Positions 53,007 through 62,410 of a DNA stretch of 64,000 nucleotides are shown in pieces. The stretch is from positions 1 through 64,000 of the forward strand of contig JAGWYJ010000001.1 of NCBI GenBank assembly GCA_018969425.1, given 5' to 3'. Position numbers and translations under genes: made by a program. This stretch comes from Alphaproteobacteria bacterium (GTDB lineage: Bacteria > Pseudomonadota > Alphaproteobacteria > Caulobacterales > Hyphomonadaceae). Below the pieces are notes generated by a model, which saw only the letters and a list, made by a program, of their open reading frames with translations, was not told the origin of the DNA and searched no databases. Every line of letters starts with the position of its first letter. Position 1 is the first letter of the stretch.

Positions 53007-55112
53007 TCAAACCATCCGAAGGACGACGTCGTAGAGATCACGAGCGGCCTGAATCAGGCGCGAAGCTGCAGCGTAGGACTGCTGGTAAGTGGTCATGTTG
53101 ACCAGTTCTTCATCGAGGTTCACGCCCTCCTCGCTCAGTCGTCTCTGCTGAGCTTCCTCACGAACGGCCTCAGCGCCCGCCCGTGAAGCTTCAAGCGATT
53201 GCGCGCGAAGACCCGCATAGCCGGCAAGGCGGGCCCCGTACTCATCCAGGGATGAGGATTGGCCTACCATGCCGCCGGCGTCAGCAAACCGCCTCTGGAC
53301 TGTTCGTGACTCCTCCAGCGCTCCTGCGCCGCGCCCGTCCCCTCTGGATACGACCCTCGCGCCTGGCAGAGCTCCAGCCAGATCCGCCTGAGCCGTCGAC
53401 AGACGCGACGGATCGGAGACTATATCGGTTCTGACGGCAAGGCCTCGCGCCCGCTGAGCCGGCAGGCTCTCTCCAAGACCGAAAAGATCTGAAAGCGAAT
53501 ATCCCGTATCGCCCCGGCTTGTGCCGTCGTTAAACACGTCAATGCGGCTTGTCCCGTCTGTGCTGACAAGACGCAGCTTGCCGTAGGCGTCGAATGCGGT
53601 CTGGCCGACGCCCTGAAGCGCTGCGTCGATCTGAGAACGGAGAGCTGAGATGCTTGCTCCGCCACCGACGGTCAGATCTACGCGCCTGATGACCGCACCG
53701 TCTCCATTGCGAACCGCGAAGGTGACCTGCTGCCCAGCCTGGAAGCCATGCAAATCGGCTCCGGAGAGGCCTGTCTCGTAAGATAACGGGCGACCACGCG
53801 TAACCAGATCGTTGAGACCGAACGCATGCGCAAACCCCTTGCCTGCACGTGACGCAGGGTTTGCAGGATCATCCGACACGACCACGCCGGAACCTGGAAC
53901 CGACGAGGACAGAGACAGACGTCCAGCGGCGAATGCGGCGGCCCCGTTTGCCCCCATGGCTCCATTGAGCGCGGTTTGAAAGTCGCCGATCGAGTTTGCA
54001 AAGGATGTCACGACGCCTGAGTCGCTGGTGATCGATCCTGCAGAAAAATCGATGCGGTAATTGCGGGTCACGGCCCCGTCGGCGTTCACCAGAGCAATGT
54101 TTGTCGCGCCGGAAAAATTCAGCCGATCAGTGGCGATGAGACCCGTGTTGCGCCCTGTCAGCGCCTGCGGCGCCGGCAGGGAGGCCGATGCGTTGTGAGC
54201 TGCGTTCAGCGCCTCGGCGGCCCCCGCGGCGAGCTCGCCGAAGGATGCGGCCAGATCCGAGAGCTCCCGGTCGCGGGCCTTGAGAAGACCAAAAAGCTCG
54301 CCGGAGGCCAGATGCGGAGAAAACGCGGTCTCAACCGACGAACGCGGAGCAATCAGCACAACGCCGGGATAGTCTCCTCCCGTGCGGCTGTCCGGAGCAA
54401 GGCGCGCAGCATCCGTATCGACCAAAAGCGCGCCGTCTGTGGTTCTCACCTGAACCCCGCCCGTCGAGCGGGAGCTCACCCGAATATCGATGATCTCTGC
54501 GAGGCGATCGAGCATGACCGACTGCTCGGTCTGCGCATCGGTGGCGTCCACCCCGCCGAGGATGTTTCTCTGGATCAGACCATTCAGACGCGCGATGCCG
54601 CCCATCAGCTGATTGGCTTCCTCCATCACCTCGATCGCGCGACCGTCCGCTTCCGAACGAAGTCCGGAGATCTGATCAGATGCCCGCTGGAAATCTGAGA
54701 GCAGCGTCTGGACAGCGGACAGCGCCTCGGACCGGCGTAAGGATGAGGACGGATCCAGAGCCAACGCGCCAAAGGCGCCGAAGGCAGGGTCCATGGAGGA
54801 GAAAACTCCACCGGGATTCGACGGATCGCCCATCAGTCCCTGAGCGCGATCCATGAACTGCGCGAGGACGGATGCGGCGCCTGCCTCAGAGGCGCCGCGC
54901 ATTTCGGCGGCCGCCAGATAGGCGTTGGCGACGCGGGATATCTGGACCTCGACGCCGCCGAGACCCGTTATCTGTTGATTGACGAACTGAACATCGAGCC
55001 GGCTGTAACCCACCGTGTTGACATTGGCGACGTTGGTCGAGGCGGCGCGCAGCGCCTGCTGGTTCGCCGAGAGAGCGGACAAACCGTTACCCATGATGCC
55101 GGCTATGCTCAT
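53007..55112 (-). CDS. flgK: Flagellar hook-associated protein 1 (FlgK)
   Basis: A 701-residue hook-filament junction protein. N-terminal flagellar-rod-like motif ALSANQQALRAASTNVANVNTVGYSRLDVQF (about residues 14-44), and C-terminal helices LDEELVNMTTYQQSYAAASRLIQAARDLYDVVLRMV. It is longer than the Salmonella protein in the middle domain. It starts a unit with flgL. A sigma-54-like promoter (55323-55338) on this strand and a palindrome at 55181 lie upstream, giving a leader of about 200 nt. Confidence 0.95.
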   Translation of the reverse strand: MSIAGIMGNGLSALSANQQALRAASTNVANVNTVGYSRLDVQFVNQQITGLGGVEVQISRVANAYLAAAEMRGASEAGAASVLAQFMDRAQGLMGDPSNPGGVFSSMDPAFGAFGALALDPSSSLRRSEALSAVQTLLSDFQRASDQISGLRSEADGRAIEVMEEANQLMGGIARLNGLIQRNILGGVDATDAQTEQSVMLDRLAEIIDIRVSSRSTGGVQVRTTDGALLVDTDAARLAPDSRTGGDYPGVVLIAPRSSVETAFSPHLASGELFGLLKARDRELSDLAASFGELAAGAAEALNAAHNASASLPAPQALTGRNTGLIATDRLNFSGATNIALVNADGAVTRNYRIDFSAGSITSDSGVVTSFANSIGDFQTALNGAMGANGAAAFAAGRLSLSSSVPGSGVVVSDDPANPASRAGKGFAHAFGLNDLVTRGRPLSYETGLSGADLHGFQAGQQVTFAVRNGDGAVIRRVDLTVGGGASISALRSQIDAALQGVGQTAFDAYGKLRLVSTDGTSRIDVFNDGTSRGDTGYSLSDLFGLGESLPAQRARGLAVRTDIVSDPSRLSTAQADLAGALPGARVVSRGDGRGAGALEESRTVQRRFADAGGMVGQSSSLDEYGARLAGYAGLRAQSLEASRAGAEAVREEAQQRRLSEEGVNLDEELVNMTTYQQSYAAASRLIQAARDLYDVVLRMV

Positions 55113-55180
55113 GATCGCCTCTTCGTCATCTGCGCTCGCGCCTCGTCCCGGCCCCTCTGGCCCCTGTCAGTCTGACCGAC

Positions 55181-55195
55181 CGGCAGTTTCTGCCG
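55181..55195. promoter_or_regulatory. FlbD/ftr-like palindrome A
   Basis: CGGCAG-TTT-CTGCCG is a perfect palindrome with 6-nt arms. It lies between the flgK sigma-54 site and the flgK start, about 115 nt downstream of the likely transcription start. It shares GGCA-N2-TTCTGCCG with palindrome B. It is a candidate enhancer for FlbD. Confidence 0.5.
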
Positions 55196-55322
55196 ACCCA
55201 GGCAGATTCGGGATTCTTGACCCGGCCCCTTCCAACTTCCTGAATAAAAAAGAGAAAACTTCACATATCGCCTTGCTTGACCTCGGCCGACGTCATCGGA
55301 CGTTCAGCTTCCTCGTTAACCA

Positions 55323-55338
55323 AGCAAGCAATGGGCCA
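55323..55338 (-). promoter_or_regulatory. Sigma-54 promoter for flgK-flgL
   Basis: On the minus strand TGGCCC-ATTGC-TTGCT fits the sigma-54 consensus TGGCAC-N5-TTGCW with one change and the exact 10-nt GG-GC spacing. It lies about 210 nt before flgK. Confidence 0.8.
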
Positions 55339-55454
55339 GTTCCCGAGGGAGCCGACGTGCGGGAAGGTCGAAACTCCAAGACGCCCCCCCGGGCCTCCAG
55401 ACGGGCCCCAAAGGGGACCGTCTGATCCACGTCGTGAACGCGGCAGCCGGTCGC

Positions 55455-55470
55455 CGGGCAAGTTCTGCCG
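55455..55470. promoter_or_regulatory. FlbD/ftr-like palindrome B
   Basis: CGGGCAAGTTCTGCCG is an imperfect palindrome (GGCA arms) that shares GGCA-N2-TTCTGCCG with palindrome A. It sits between the two divergent promoters, about 120-145 nt from either predicted start site, the usual distance for a sigma-54 activator site. Confidence 0.5.
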
Positions 55471-55565
55471 CCCCGGCGACGCCAACGGACCGGGGAAAAT
55501 CTGCCGGGCTCACGCCACACCCTCAACATGTATCTGTTTTATTTGATATTTTTTTTCACAAAAAC

Positions 55566-55581
55566 TGGCCCATGGGTTGCA
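55566..55581 (+). promoter_or_regulatory. Sigma-54 promoter for fliK-flgD-flgE
   Basis: TGGCCC-ATGGG-TTGCA on the plus strand, matching TGGCAC-N5-TTGCW with one change and the required spacing. The predicted start site is about 48 nt before the fliK ATG. Its -24 element carries the same A-to-C change as the divergent one. Confidence 0.8.
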
Positions 55582-55639
55582 GGTGATGTCTCGGTCCCGC
55601 TGGACCTCCATTTGAACGTCACGGACGCGACTATTCCTT

Positions 55640-56875
55640 ATGAGCCTGAGCGAAGCCCTTTTCACGCCTACACGACCGGCCTCGCCGCAGCCGACGGCTG
55701 CGCGACGGGCGGAGGAGCCGGCTTCGACCCGCGAGGAAGACACGAGCTTCTCTGAGATGCTCGATCAGGAAGACACGGAGGAGACAGCCCAACTCCCTTC
55801 CGCCGCAGGCGCCTCGGCTCCAGGGAGAGCAGCCGTTTCCCCGGAGACGGCTCTCATGCTCGCCGACCTCGCCCCCGTCGACCCGGCCGCCGCTGACGCG
55901 GTTACATCCGCCGTCTCGGAAGAGATTGCAGCGATGCTGGGCGCCGCGCTCACAGTCAGCGGGTCGACAAGCCCTCCGTTGGAAGGCGCCGGCCTTGTTA
56001 CGGCGTCGACAGGCCCTGGCCTCGTCTCAGCACCCCCCTCCTCGCCGATAGCTCCAGCCGCCGCGCTCGATACAGCCGCTGGTCCCGGCGCAGCGCGCGC
56101 CGAAGCGTCCGCCTCGAGCGGCTCCTCCGATCAGGCCGACACTCCGCCATCCTCCGGCCAAAAGACAGCCAACCCGGGGACGTCCCTCTCGAAGGAGACG
56201 ACAGGGGCTGCAATCAATACTGGCTCAGGGGGCGTGACGCCGCCTTCGCAGGCCGCCTCACAGACGCCGGCGCTGACACCCGATCTCTCCGCCCTTGCGT
56301 CATCCCCCCTCGACGGGCAGGCCGGCGCATCACCGTCGGGCGCCGCCCTATCGGGCCAGGGGCCGGCCGCAAGCGCAGCGACACCAGCCAGCCCCGCACA
56401 CCCCGCACTCGCCCAGGCCCCGGCCGCCGCCGTGCAGGTATATGTGCGTTTCGTGGAGCGGTTTGACGGACGCGCTCAGCAGTTCAACATCCGGCTCGAT
56501 CCGGCCGAGCTTGGAAGGGTCGACGTTCGCATCGAAATCGGCGCCGACCAGAAAGTGCACGCCGTTCTGGCGGCGCACGACAGCGCCGCTCTGAGCGACC
56601 TGATCCGCGGATCAAAGGCCCTTGAACAGGCTCTCGCCTCTTCCGGGGTCGATCTGGCGGACGGCGGCCTCAGATTCGAACTGTCAGACGACCGACAGGA
56701 CCGGAGCGGATCTGGAAGCGCCCAGACCGGGGACTCCAATGATCGTCGAAACCGGTCTGGAGCCGAACGGCTCCCGCCTGCAGTCCAACTCGGCGATTCA
56801 CTCCGGGGGCCGCAGCCGTCGACCCCCGGCCTGCTCTATTCCTGGCGTCCGGCGCGCCTCAATCTTCTGGCCTGA
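55640..56875 (+). CDS. fliK: Flagellar hook-length control protein (FliK)
   Basis: A 411-residue protein with a long low-complexity Ala/Ser/Pro-rich N-terminal region (residues about 1-260) that acts as the ruler in the family. A folded C-terminal domain (about 265-350) contains VYVRFVERFDGRAQQFNIRLDPAELGRVDVRIEIG, the FliK/Flg_hook C-terminal motif that switches export substrate. Its stop precedes the flgD start by 12 nt in the hook operon. The start lacks a good Shine-Dalgarno. Confidence 0.9.
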   Translation: MSLSEALFTPTRPASPQPTAARRAEEPASTREEDTSFSEMLDQEDTEETAQLPSAAGASAPGRAAVSPETALMLADLAPVDPAAADAVTSAVSEEIAAMLGAALTVSGSTSPPLEGAGLVTASTGPGLVSAPPSSPIAPAAALDTAAGPGAARAEASASSGSSDQADTPPSSGQKTANPGTSLSKETTGAAINTGSGGVTPPSQAASQTPALTPDLSALASSPLDGQAGASPSGAALSGQGPAASAATPASPAHPALAQAPAAAVQVYVRFVERFDGRAQQFNIRLDPAELGRVDVRIEIGADQKVHAVLAAHDSAALSDLIRGSKALEQALASSGVDLADGGLRFELSDDRQDRSGSGSAQTGDSNDRRNRSGAERLPPAVQLGDSLRGPQPSTPGLLYSWRPARLNLLA

Positions 56876-56887
56876 CGGAGAAAGATC

Positions 56888-57553
56888 ATGACGGATCTGG
56901 TTTCCTTTGTTTCCGCGGCCTCGCCGGCAGCATCGACGTCAGCGGCGTCAAAGATGACCCTGTCGAACAATTTCGACACCTTCCTGACAATCCTGACCGC
57001 CCAGATTCAGAATCAGGACCCGCTCGAGCCAATGGACTCAACCCAGTTCACGCAGCAACTGGTCCAATTCTCAGGGGTCGAACAACAGATCCGGTCCAAT
57101 CAGCAACTTGAAACCCTCATATCCGCCACCCGATCGTCAGCAGGCGCCTCGCTTTCAGGTTACCTGGGGCAGCAGGCCGAAATCGCGAGCGATACGGCGC
57201 AATACTCGGGTGAACCCATAAGCTTCCTCTACTCCCTGCCTCAGGATGCGGCGAGCGCTGATCTGACCATTCTTGATTCAAGCGGACGCGCGGTCTTCAC
57301 GGCGGAAGGCGCAACGGAAGCGGGTCGCCATGGCTTCACGTGGAACGGTCAGATCTCCTCGGGAGCAGACGCGCGCCCGGGCATCTACACCCTGAAAATT
57401 ACGGCGAAATCGGCTGCCGGAGACCCCATCTCGGCCGAACAGGCTGTGCTCGCACAGATCACCGGGGTCGACCTCACCCATGGAGAACCGGCCCTGACCA
57501 CGCCAGTCGGGATTTTCGCCTATTCCGACATCCGACGTCTGACCCAGACCTGA
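56888..57553 (+). CDS. flgD: Flagellar hook capping protein (FlgD)
   Basis: A 221-residue scaffold for hook assembly. The N-terminal export and polymerisation part shows NFDTFLTILTAQIQNQDPLEPMDSTQFTQQLVQFSGVEQQI (about residues 20-60), which is diagnostic. The C-terminal FlgD Ig/Tudor domain has GRAVFTAEGATEAGRHGFTWNGQ and RPGIYTLKITA. It has GGAGAAAGATC upstream. It is followed by flgE 89 nt downstream. Confidence 0.94.
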   Translation: MTDLVSFVSAASPAASTSAASKMTLSNNFDTFLTILTAQIQNQDPLEPMDSTQFTQQLVQFSGVEQQIRSNQQLETLISATRSSAGASLSGYLGQQAEIASDTAQYSGEPISFLYSLPQDAASADLTILDSSGRAVFTAEGATEAGRHGFTWNGQISSGADARPGIYTLKITAKSAAGDPISAEQAVLAQITGVDLTHGEPALTTPVGIFAYSDIRRLTQT

Positions 57554-57642
57554 TTCCTACAAAAGCCTGCCCGTCCGTCCTTCACCTTCCACCCAGCCAT
57601 CACCTTTAACTGATCCACTCAGTCACATCGGAGCCAGACCCC

Positions 57643-59004
57643 ATGAGCATCAACTCAGCCATGCTCGCCGGCGCATCCGGAATGCGCGCAAACGCGAGCG
57701 CCCTCGCTGCGATCTCCGACAACATCTCGAATGTGAACACGGTGGGCTACAAACGCGTTCGAAACGACTTCGTCTCCCTTCTCGACGCCGGGACCGGAGG
57801 GACATCTCACAGCGCAGGCGGCGTCCTCGCCGCTCATTCGCAGCTGATTTCGGAGCAAGGCGCTCCTCAGGCCTCCAGCGTCGCCACGCATCTCGCCATT
57901 TCCGGGGCAGGCTTTTTCTCCGTCCGATCCTCCTCCGAGATCGGAGCGGCGTCGGACCCGCTTTACTTCACCCGCGCCGGACAGTTCGGACCCGATCAAA
58001 GCGGCTACCTCAAGAATGCGGCGGGCTTCTATCTGCAGGGATGGCCCGTCAACGCCGCCGGCCAGGTTACCGCCAGCCCGACTGATCTGGGAGACCTTGA
58101 ACCGATCCGGGTGTCCGGGGTCGTCGGAGGCGCAAGCTCAACCACTTCCGTCAGCCTCTCGGCGAACCTGCGCTCCTCGCAGCCCGTCTCAGCGGCGGCG
58201 GCGACCTATAACGCCGCGACCAACAATATGGCGTCCGGGGCCGTCACACCGGATTTTCAGGCTCCCATCCAGATCTATGACAGCCGCGGCGGTCTTAAGA
58301 CGCTCAATGTCTCGTTCCTCAAGCAGGGGCCGAACTCCTGGTACGCCGAAGTTCATCTGCCGTCCTCCGATGTCGTATCGGGCGGAGGCCTCGTCAACGG
58401 ACAGCTCGCGACCGGCATGGTCCGGTTCACCCCCTTCGGCCAGATCGATCTCGCCACTTCAACCCTGCCGAGCTCAGTGACCATCAATCAGAACGGCGTC
58501 GGAACCGGCCCTCAGTGGGCGGCCGGACTTGGTCTGGCGACGCAGACCATTGCGCTGGATATCGACGGATCCGCCTCGATCGGCGGACTGACCAGCTTTG
58601 ATGCGAACTCGGTGCTGAACGACACAGAAACAGACGGCACAGCTTTCGGCTCGCTCTCTTCTGTGGACGTAGGAGAAGACGGGTCGGTCAACGCTTTATT
58701 CTCGAACGGCCAGGTGCGCCGGATCTATCAAATCCCTGTTGCGACATTCGATAATCCCGACAGCCTTCTTGCAGAGCAGAAAGGCGTCTTCAGGATCGGA
58801 GCCGAAACAGGAGAACTCTCCATGAAGTCGGCCGGGACGCTCGGGGCCGGAGAGATCAGGCCCAGGGCGCTTGAAAGTTCGACTGTCGATCTCGCTGAAG
58901 AGTTCTCAAACCTGATCATCACTCAGCGCGCCTACTCAGCCTCTTCAAAAATAATCACGACGGCCGACGAAATGCTTGACGAGCTCATTCGTCTCAAGCG
59001 TTAA
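57643..59004 (+). CDS. flgE: Flagellar hook protein (FlgE)
   Basis: A 453-residue structural protein of the hook. N-terminal rod-family motif SGMRANASALAAISDNISNVNTVGYKRVRNDFVSL (about residues 11-45), the mid-domain with ITHL-like SVATHLAISGAGFFSV, and C-terminal EEFSNLIITQRAYSASSKIITTADEMLDELIRLKR. A GGAG sequence precedes the ATG. It ends the hook operon, before a rho-independent terminator at 59032. Confidence 0.95.
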   Translation: MSINSAMLAGASGMRANASALAAISDNISNVNTVGYKRVRNDFVSLLDAGTGGTSHSAGGVLAAHSQLISEQGAPQASSVATHLAISGAGFFSVRSSSEIGAASDPLYFTRAGQFGPDQSGYLKNAAGFYLQGWPVNAAGQVTASPTDLGDLEPIRVSGVVGGASSTTSVSLSANLRSSQPVSAAAATYNAATNNMASGAVTPDFQAPIQIYDSRGGLKTLNVSFLKQGPNSWYAEVHLPSSDVVSGGGLVNGQLATGMVRFTPFGQIDLATSTLPSSVTINQNGVGTGPQWAAGLGLATQTIALDIDGSASIGGLTSFDANSVLNDTETDGTAFGSLSSVDVGEDGSVNALFSNGQVRRIYQIPVATFDNPDSLLAEQKGVFRIGAETGELSMKSAGTLGAGEIRPRALESSTVDLAEEFSNLIITQRAYSASSKIITTADEMLDELIRLKR

Positions 59005-59031
59005 TAAAGGGCTGAATTGGGGTAACTTATT

Positions 59032-59071
59032 GGCCTCCGCGCGCCTTTAACGGCTGTGCGGAGGCCTTTTT
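59032..59071 (+). terminator. Rho-independent terminator of the hook operon
   Basis: GGCCTCCGC / GCGGAGGCC, a perfect 9-bp stem with a 17-nt loop, followed by TTTTT. It ends the fliK-flgD-flgE transcript and separates it from sciP. It is the clearest intrinsic terminator in the window. Confidence 0.9.
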
Positions 59072-59196
59072 CGACCCGCAATGAAACAGGTTGGCCGGCC
59101 CGCGGCCGAACATGGTCAGCGCGCCGTTTTCTCTTTCCGCCAATTTTACGGAAAACCGGCGAGCCGAGCTCAGCGCGGCCTTAAATCGCCTTCCCT

Positions 59197-59219
59197 ATGG
59201 TCTGGATTACTGAGACCAT
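59197..59219 (+). promoter_or_regulatory. Inverted repeat just before sciP
   Basis: ATGGTCT-GGATTACTG-AGACCAT has 7-nt arms that are exact reverse complements. It ends 4 nt before the sciP Shine-Dalgarno (GGGAG). It could be an operator or a leader hairpin that affects translation. Confidence 0.5.
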
Positions 59220-59234
59220 CAAAGGGAGCTCGCT

Positions 59235-59504
59235 ATGCTCAGCCACAATGTGCAGAGCGCCGCCGTCGTCGGACCCGACGGGCGCAAACTGACCCTCGAA
59301 GACCTGCCCTCTCCTGGCATCAAACGCTGGGTGACCAGACGGAAGGCGGAAGTCGTCGCGGCTGTCCGCGGCGGACTCATCACAATTGAAGACGCCTGTC
59401 GCCGCTATGAACTTACGGGCGAAGAATTTGCCGGGTGGGAACACCTCTACGACCGTCACGGGGTCAAGGGGCTTCGCACCACCCGGATCCAGAATTATCG
59501 CTGA
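59235..59504 (+). CDS. sciP: CtrA inhibitor SciP (DUF1153 family)
   Basis: An 89-residue helix-turn-helix protein. Diagnostic segments are SAAVVGPDGRKLTLEDLPSP, KRWVTRRKAEVVAAVRGGLITIEDACRRYELTGEEFAGWEHLYDRHGVKGLRTTRIQ. In Caulobacter, SciP binds CtrA-target promoters and limits CtrA-driven transcription early in the cell cycle. It stands between the hook operon and the fliF operon, as it does in that genus. ATG at 59235 has GGGAG upstream. Confidence 0.95.
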   Translation: MLSHNVQSAAVVGPDGRKLTLEDLPSPGIKRWVTRRKAEVVAAVRGGLITIEDACRRYELTGEEFAGWEHLYDRHGVKGLRTTRIQNYR

Positions 59505-59571
59505 AAGCCCTTAGGGATCACGGCGAACTAACGTCCTGTCCCTAACTTCTAAACGGATTTGGTAACCCTCA

Positions 59572-59586
59572 TTAAGGTTACGTTTA
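59572..59586 (+). promoter_or_regulatory. CtrA-box-like site before fliF
   Basis: TTAA-GGTTACG-TTTA matches TTAA-N7-TTAA at 7 of 8 fixed positions. It overlaps an inverted repeat GTAACC-CTCATTAA-GGTTAC (59562-59581), and is 62-76 nt before the fliF ATG. fliF is a direct CtrA target in Caulobacter. Confidence 0.55.
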
Positions 59587-59647
59587 CGCGACGCTGGGAA
59601 ATTCCTGCCTAGTCGAATGGGCGACGGGCAGTTTTTTCCAGGCGATC

Positions 59648-61294
59648 ATGGCCGAATCCACTGATCTCATTGCAAATCTCGCGCGCTCCGGACGGATGCG
59701 AATCGCTGCAGCCCTTGCGGTCACCGCCCTGGTCGGTGGGGGCCTGGGCGTTATCATGCTTCGCGGCGGCGAGGGCGATACGGCGCTCCTTTTCTCCGGT
59801 CTGGACCTCGAAGAAGCGGCAGAAATTGCCGGCCGACTGGATACGGCGAACATAAGCTACAATCTCGAAGGGGGCGGGTCCGCAATCTTTGTCGATCGGG
59901 CTCAGGTCGACGACGCCCGGATGATGCTCTCCGAACAGGGTCTTCCCACCCGGGGGTCGGTGGGATGGGAGATCTTCGACAAGACCGAGGCGCTGGGCAC
60001 AACCAGCTTTGTTCAAAATATCAATAAAATCAGAGCTCTTGAGGGTGAGCTCGCACGCACCATCTCCTCTCTGGATATGGTGAAGGCGGCGAGAGTTCAC
60101 CTCAACCTCCCTGACCGCCCCCTGTTCCAGAAAGATAATCAGCCGCCCACCGCTTCTGTCGTGGTTTCTCTTCGAGGATCCGAAATGGGAGCCGACAAGG
60201 TTCGGGCGATCCGGAACCTTGTCGCCACGAGCGTCCCCGGCCTTGAGGTCAAACACATCACGGTCGTCGACGATCAAGGACGCATGCTCGCGGCGGGAGC
60301 AGAGAGCTCCGAGGACGCCCTTGGCGGGGGAGACGGCGACGAGCGCAAGGTTGCGCTGGAGAATAACTTTCGCAACAAGGTCTCCGAGCTTGTGGAAAAC
60401 ATCGCGGGCCCCGGCGCGGCGCGCGTGCAAGTGTCCGCGGAGGTTGACTACAACCGCATAACCGAGAGCGCTGAAACCTACGATCCGGACGGCCAGGTAC
60501 TGCGCTCGTCCACCAGCGTCGAAGAGACGTCGTCTGACGTCGAGACCGAGCCGGCCGACGAGACCACTGTCGCCAATAATGTGCCTGACGGCGCTGATCC
60601 TGCTGCGGCCGCGGAGCCAGCCGCTCCCCAGCCGACCAGTCAGCGCCAGCAGTCGCGTACGGATGAGACTGTGAATTACGAAATCTCCAAGAGCACCCGC
60701 ACGGAGATTATCGAGGGCGGACGCATACAGAAGATCTCCGTCGCAGTCGTTGTTGACGATCGACGGGTGCCCGGCGTCGAAGGCGCGCCCCCCACTTATG
60801 AGCCCCGAACGCCGGAAGAGCTTGAGCGGATCTCCACCCTGGTGAAGTCAGCCATCGGCTTCAATGAGGCGCGGGGCGACACGGTGACGGTCGAAAATAT
60901 CTCGTTCGCTCGTCCGGAAGTGTCGATGGTTGAAGCCGAGGAGCCTGGCGCATTCGACTTTGACAAATTCGATCTCGTGCGCGGGGGAGAGATCGGCGCC
61001 CTCCTGATCACAGCTCTCGCTCTTGTCTTCTTCGTTCTGCGTCCACTGGTTCGCGGCCTGCTCTCAAAGCCTGAGGAAGACGCGCCGCTGACGCCGGCTC
61101 GCGCCCTGGCCGCCCCTCCTCCGCCGGAACCGGAGCCGGAGCTCGATATGGGCATTGATGTGGCGCGGGTGACGGGCCAAGTCCGAGCCTCTACGATCAA
61201 GAGGGTCGGCGAGGTCGTGAACCAGTACCCGGACGAGTCCAGCACCATCATCCGAACCTGGCTCCTCGATCAGAACCCGGATAGAGCGGCATGA
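59648..61294 (+). CDS. fliF: Flagellar MS-ring protein (FliF)
   Basis: A 548-residue inner-membrane ring protein. First membrane helix about residues 19-38 ([21 protein letters not shown]), ring-building motifs with [37 protein letters not shown] and VARVHLNLP-like [13 protein letters not shown], a variable acidic region (about 295-345) and a second membrane helix near 445-470 ([19 protein letters not shown]). The C-terminus binds FliG. Its stop overlaps the fliG start in ATGA. It begins the CtrA-type early flagellar operon. Confidence 0.96.
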   Translation: MAESTDLIANLARSGRMRIAAALAVTALVGGGLGVIMLRGGEGDTALLFSGLDLEEAAEIAGRLDTANISYNLEGGGSAIFVDRAQVDDARMMLSEQGLPTRGSVGWEIFDKTEALGTTSFVQNINKIRALEGELARTISSLDMVKAARVHLNLPDRPLFQKDNQPPTASVVVSLRGSEMGADKVRAIRNLVATSVPGLEVKHITVVDDQGRMLAAGAESSEDALGGGDGDERKVALENNFRNKVSELVENIAGPGAARVQVSAEVDYNRITESAETYDPDGQVLRSSTSVEETSSDVETEPADETTVANNVPDGADPAAAAEPAAPQPTSQRQQSRTDETVNYEISKSTRTEIIEGGRIQKISVAVVVDDRRVPGVEGAPPTYEPRTPEELERISTLVKSAIGFNEARGDTVTVENISFARPEVSMVEAEEPGAFDFDKFDLVRGGEIGALLITALALVFFVLRPLVRGLLSKPEEDAPLTPARALAAPPPPEPEPELDMGIDVARVTGQVRASTIKRVGEVVNQYPDESSTIIRTWLLDQNPDRAA

Positions 61295-62391
61295 GCCAGG
61301 CATCAGCAGCGAAGGCGGAACGCGAACAGGCCGCCGCCGCGACCGCGGCGGCTGAGATGGCGACTGCGGCCCGGACGGCCGAGCACATGTCGACGATCTC
61401 AAAGATGACCGGCCCGCAAAAAGCTGCGGTGGTCATGCTTGCGATCGGGGTCGAAGCGAAGCCGATCTGGGACCGTCTCGCAGAGGACGAGCAGAGAGAA
61501 ATCTCTCTTGCCATGTCCAATGTGGGCGAGGTGCAGGCCGAAATGGTCGAGCTCCTGATCAAGGACTTCGTCGGCCGCCTGTCGAGCGCCGGATCTGTCG
61601 TCGGTTCCTATGAGCATACCCAGAAGCTGCTGCAGCAGTTTCTCCCGCCCGATCGGGTCGAAGCTCTCATGGAGGAGCTTCGCGGTCCTGCCGGACGGAC
61701 GATGTGGGACAAGCTCGACAATGTGAACGAGAACGTCCTCGCGAACTATCTCAAGAACGAATATCCGCAGACAGTTTCCGTCATTCTGTCCAAGCTGAAG
61801 TCCGATCACGCCGCACGAGTTCTGACATCCCTGCCGCAGGATTTCGCACTCGAGGTCATTCAGCGCATGCTCCGCATGGAGCCGGTGCAGCGCGAGATCC
61901 TTGAAAAGATCGAGTCCACGCTGCGCTCCGAGTTCATGACGAACCTCGCACGCACCTCTAAGCGCGACAGTCATGAACAGATGGCGGACATCTTCAACAA
62001 TTTCGATCGTCAGACCGAAGGGCGCTTCATCTCCATGCTGGAGAGCAAAAACAAAGATGCCGCCGATCGCATCCGGTCACTGATGTTCGTCTTCGAGGAC
62101 CTCTCGAAGCTCGACCCGGGAGGGGTCCAGACCCTCCTCAGAAATGTCGACAAGAGCAAGCTCGGCCTCGCGCTCAAAGGCGCCAATGAGGAAATGAGGA
62201 ATCTCTTCATGTCGAACATGTCTGAACGGGCCGCCAAGCAGCTTCGTGAGGACATGTCCCTTATGGGGCCGGTGAAACTGAAAGATGTCGAAGCCGCCCA
62301 GCAGGACATGGTCAACACTGCAAAGGCCCTCGCCGACAATGGCGAGATCGTTCTCGCCGAAGGCGGCGGGGCGGATGAACTGATCTACTGA
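61291..62391 (+). CDS. fliG: Flagellar motor switch protein (FliG)
   Basis: A 366-residue C-ring protein. N-terminal FliF-binding domain, middle domain with [29 protein letters not shown] (the EHPQ motif appears as EYPQ), and C-terminal torque domain with [63 protein letters not shown], carrying the charged residues that contact MotA. An Ala-rich N-terminal extension of about 30 residues precedes the usual start. It is translationally coupled to fliF. Confidence 0.96.
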   Translation: MSQASAAKAEREQAAAATAAAEMATAARTAEHMSTISKMTGPQKAAVVMLAIGVEAKPIWDRLAEDEQREISLAMSNVGEVQAEMVELLIKDFVGRLSSAGSVVGSYEHTQKLLQQFLPPDRVEALMEELRGPAGRTMWDKLDNVNENVLANYLKNEYPQTVSVILSKLKSDHAARVLTSLPQDFALEVIQRMLRMEPVQREILEKIESTLRSEFMTNLARTSKRDSHEQMADIFNNFDRQTEGRFISMLESKNKDAADRIRSLMFVFEDLSKLDPGGVQTLLRNVDKSKLGLALKGANEEMRNLFMSNMSERAAKQLREDMSLMGPVKLKDVEAAQQDMVNTAKALADNGEIVLAEGGGADELIY

Positions 62392-62410
62392 CGCGTAATC
62401 GGAGTCTCTT

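Larger units (their letters stand above)
55113..55639. other. 527-nt divergent flagellar control region
   Basis: No gene. It holds two sigma-54-like promoters, one per strand, and two GC-rich palindromes. In between is a very GC-rich stretch that includes GCGGCAG...CTGCCGC. The arrangement matches the divergent flaN/flbG regulatory region known in Caulobacter. Confidence 0.75.

Noticed and set aside
55277-55546. Short ORFs in the flgK-fliK intergenic region
   Set aside because: They cover promoter and palindrome sequence on both strands and have no family pattern.
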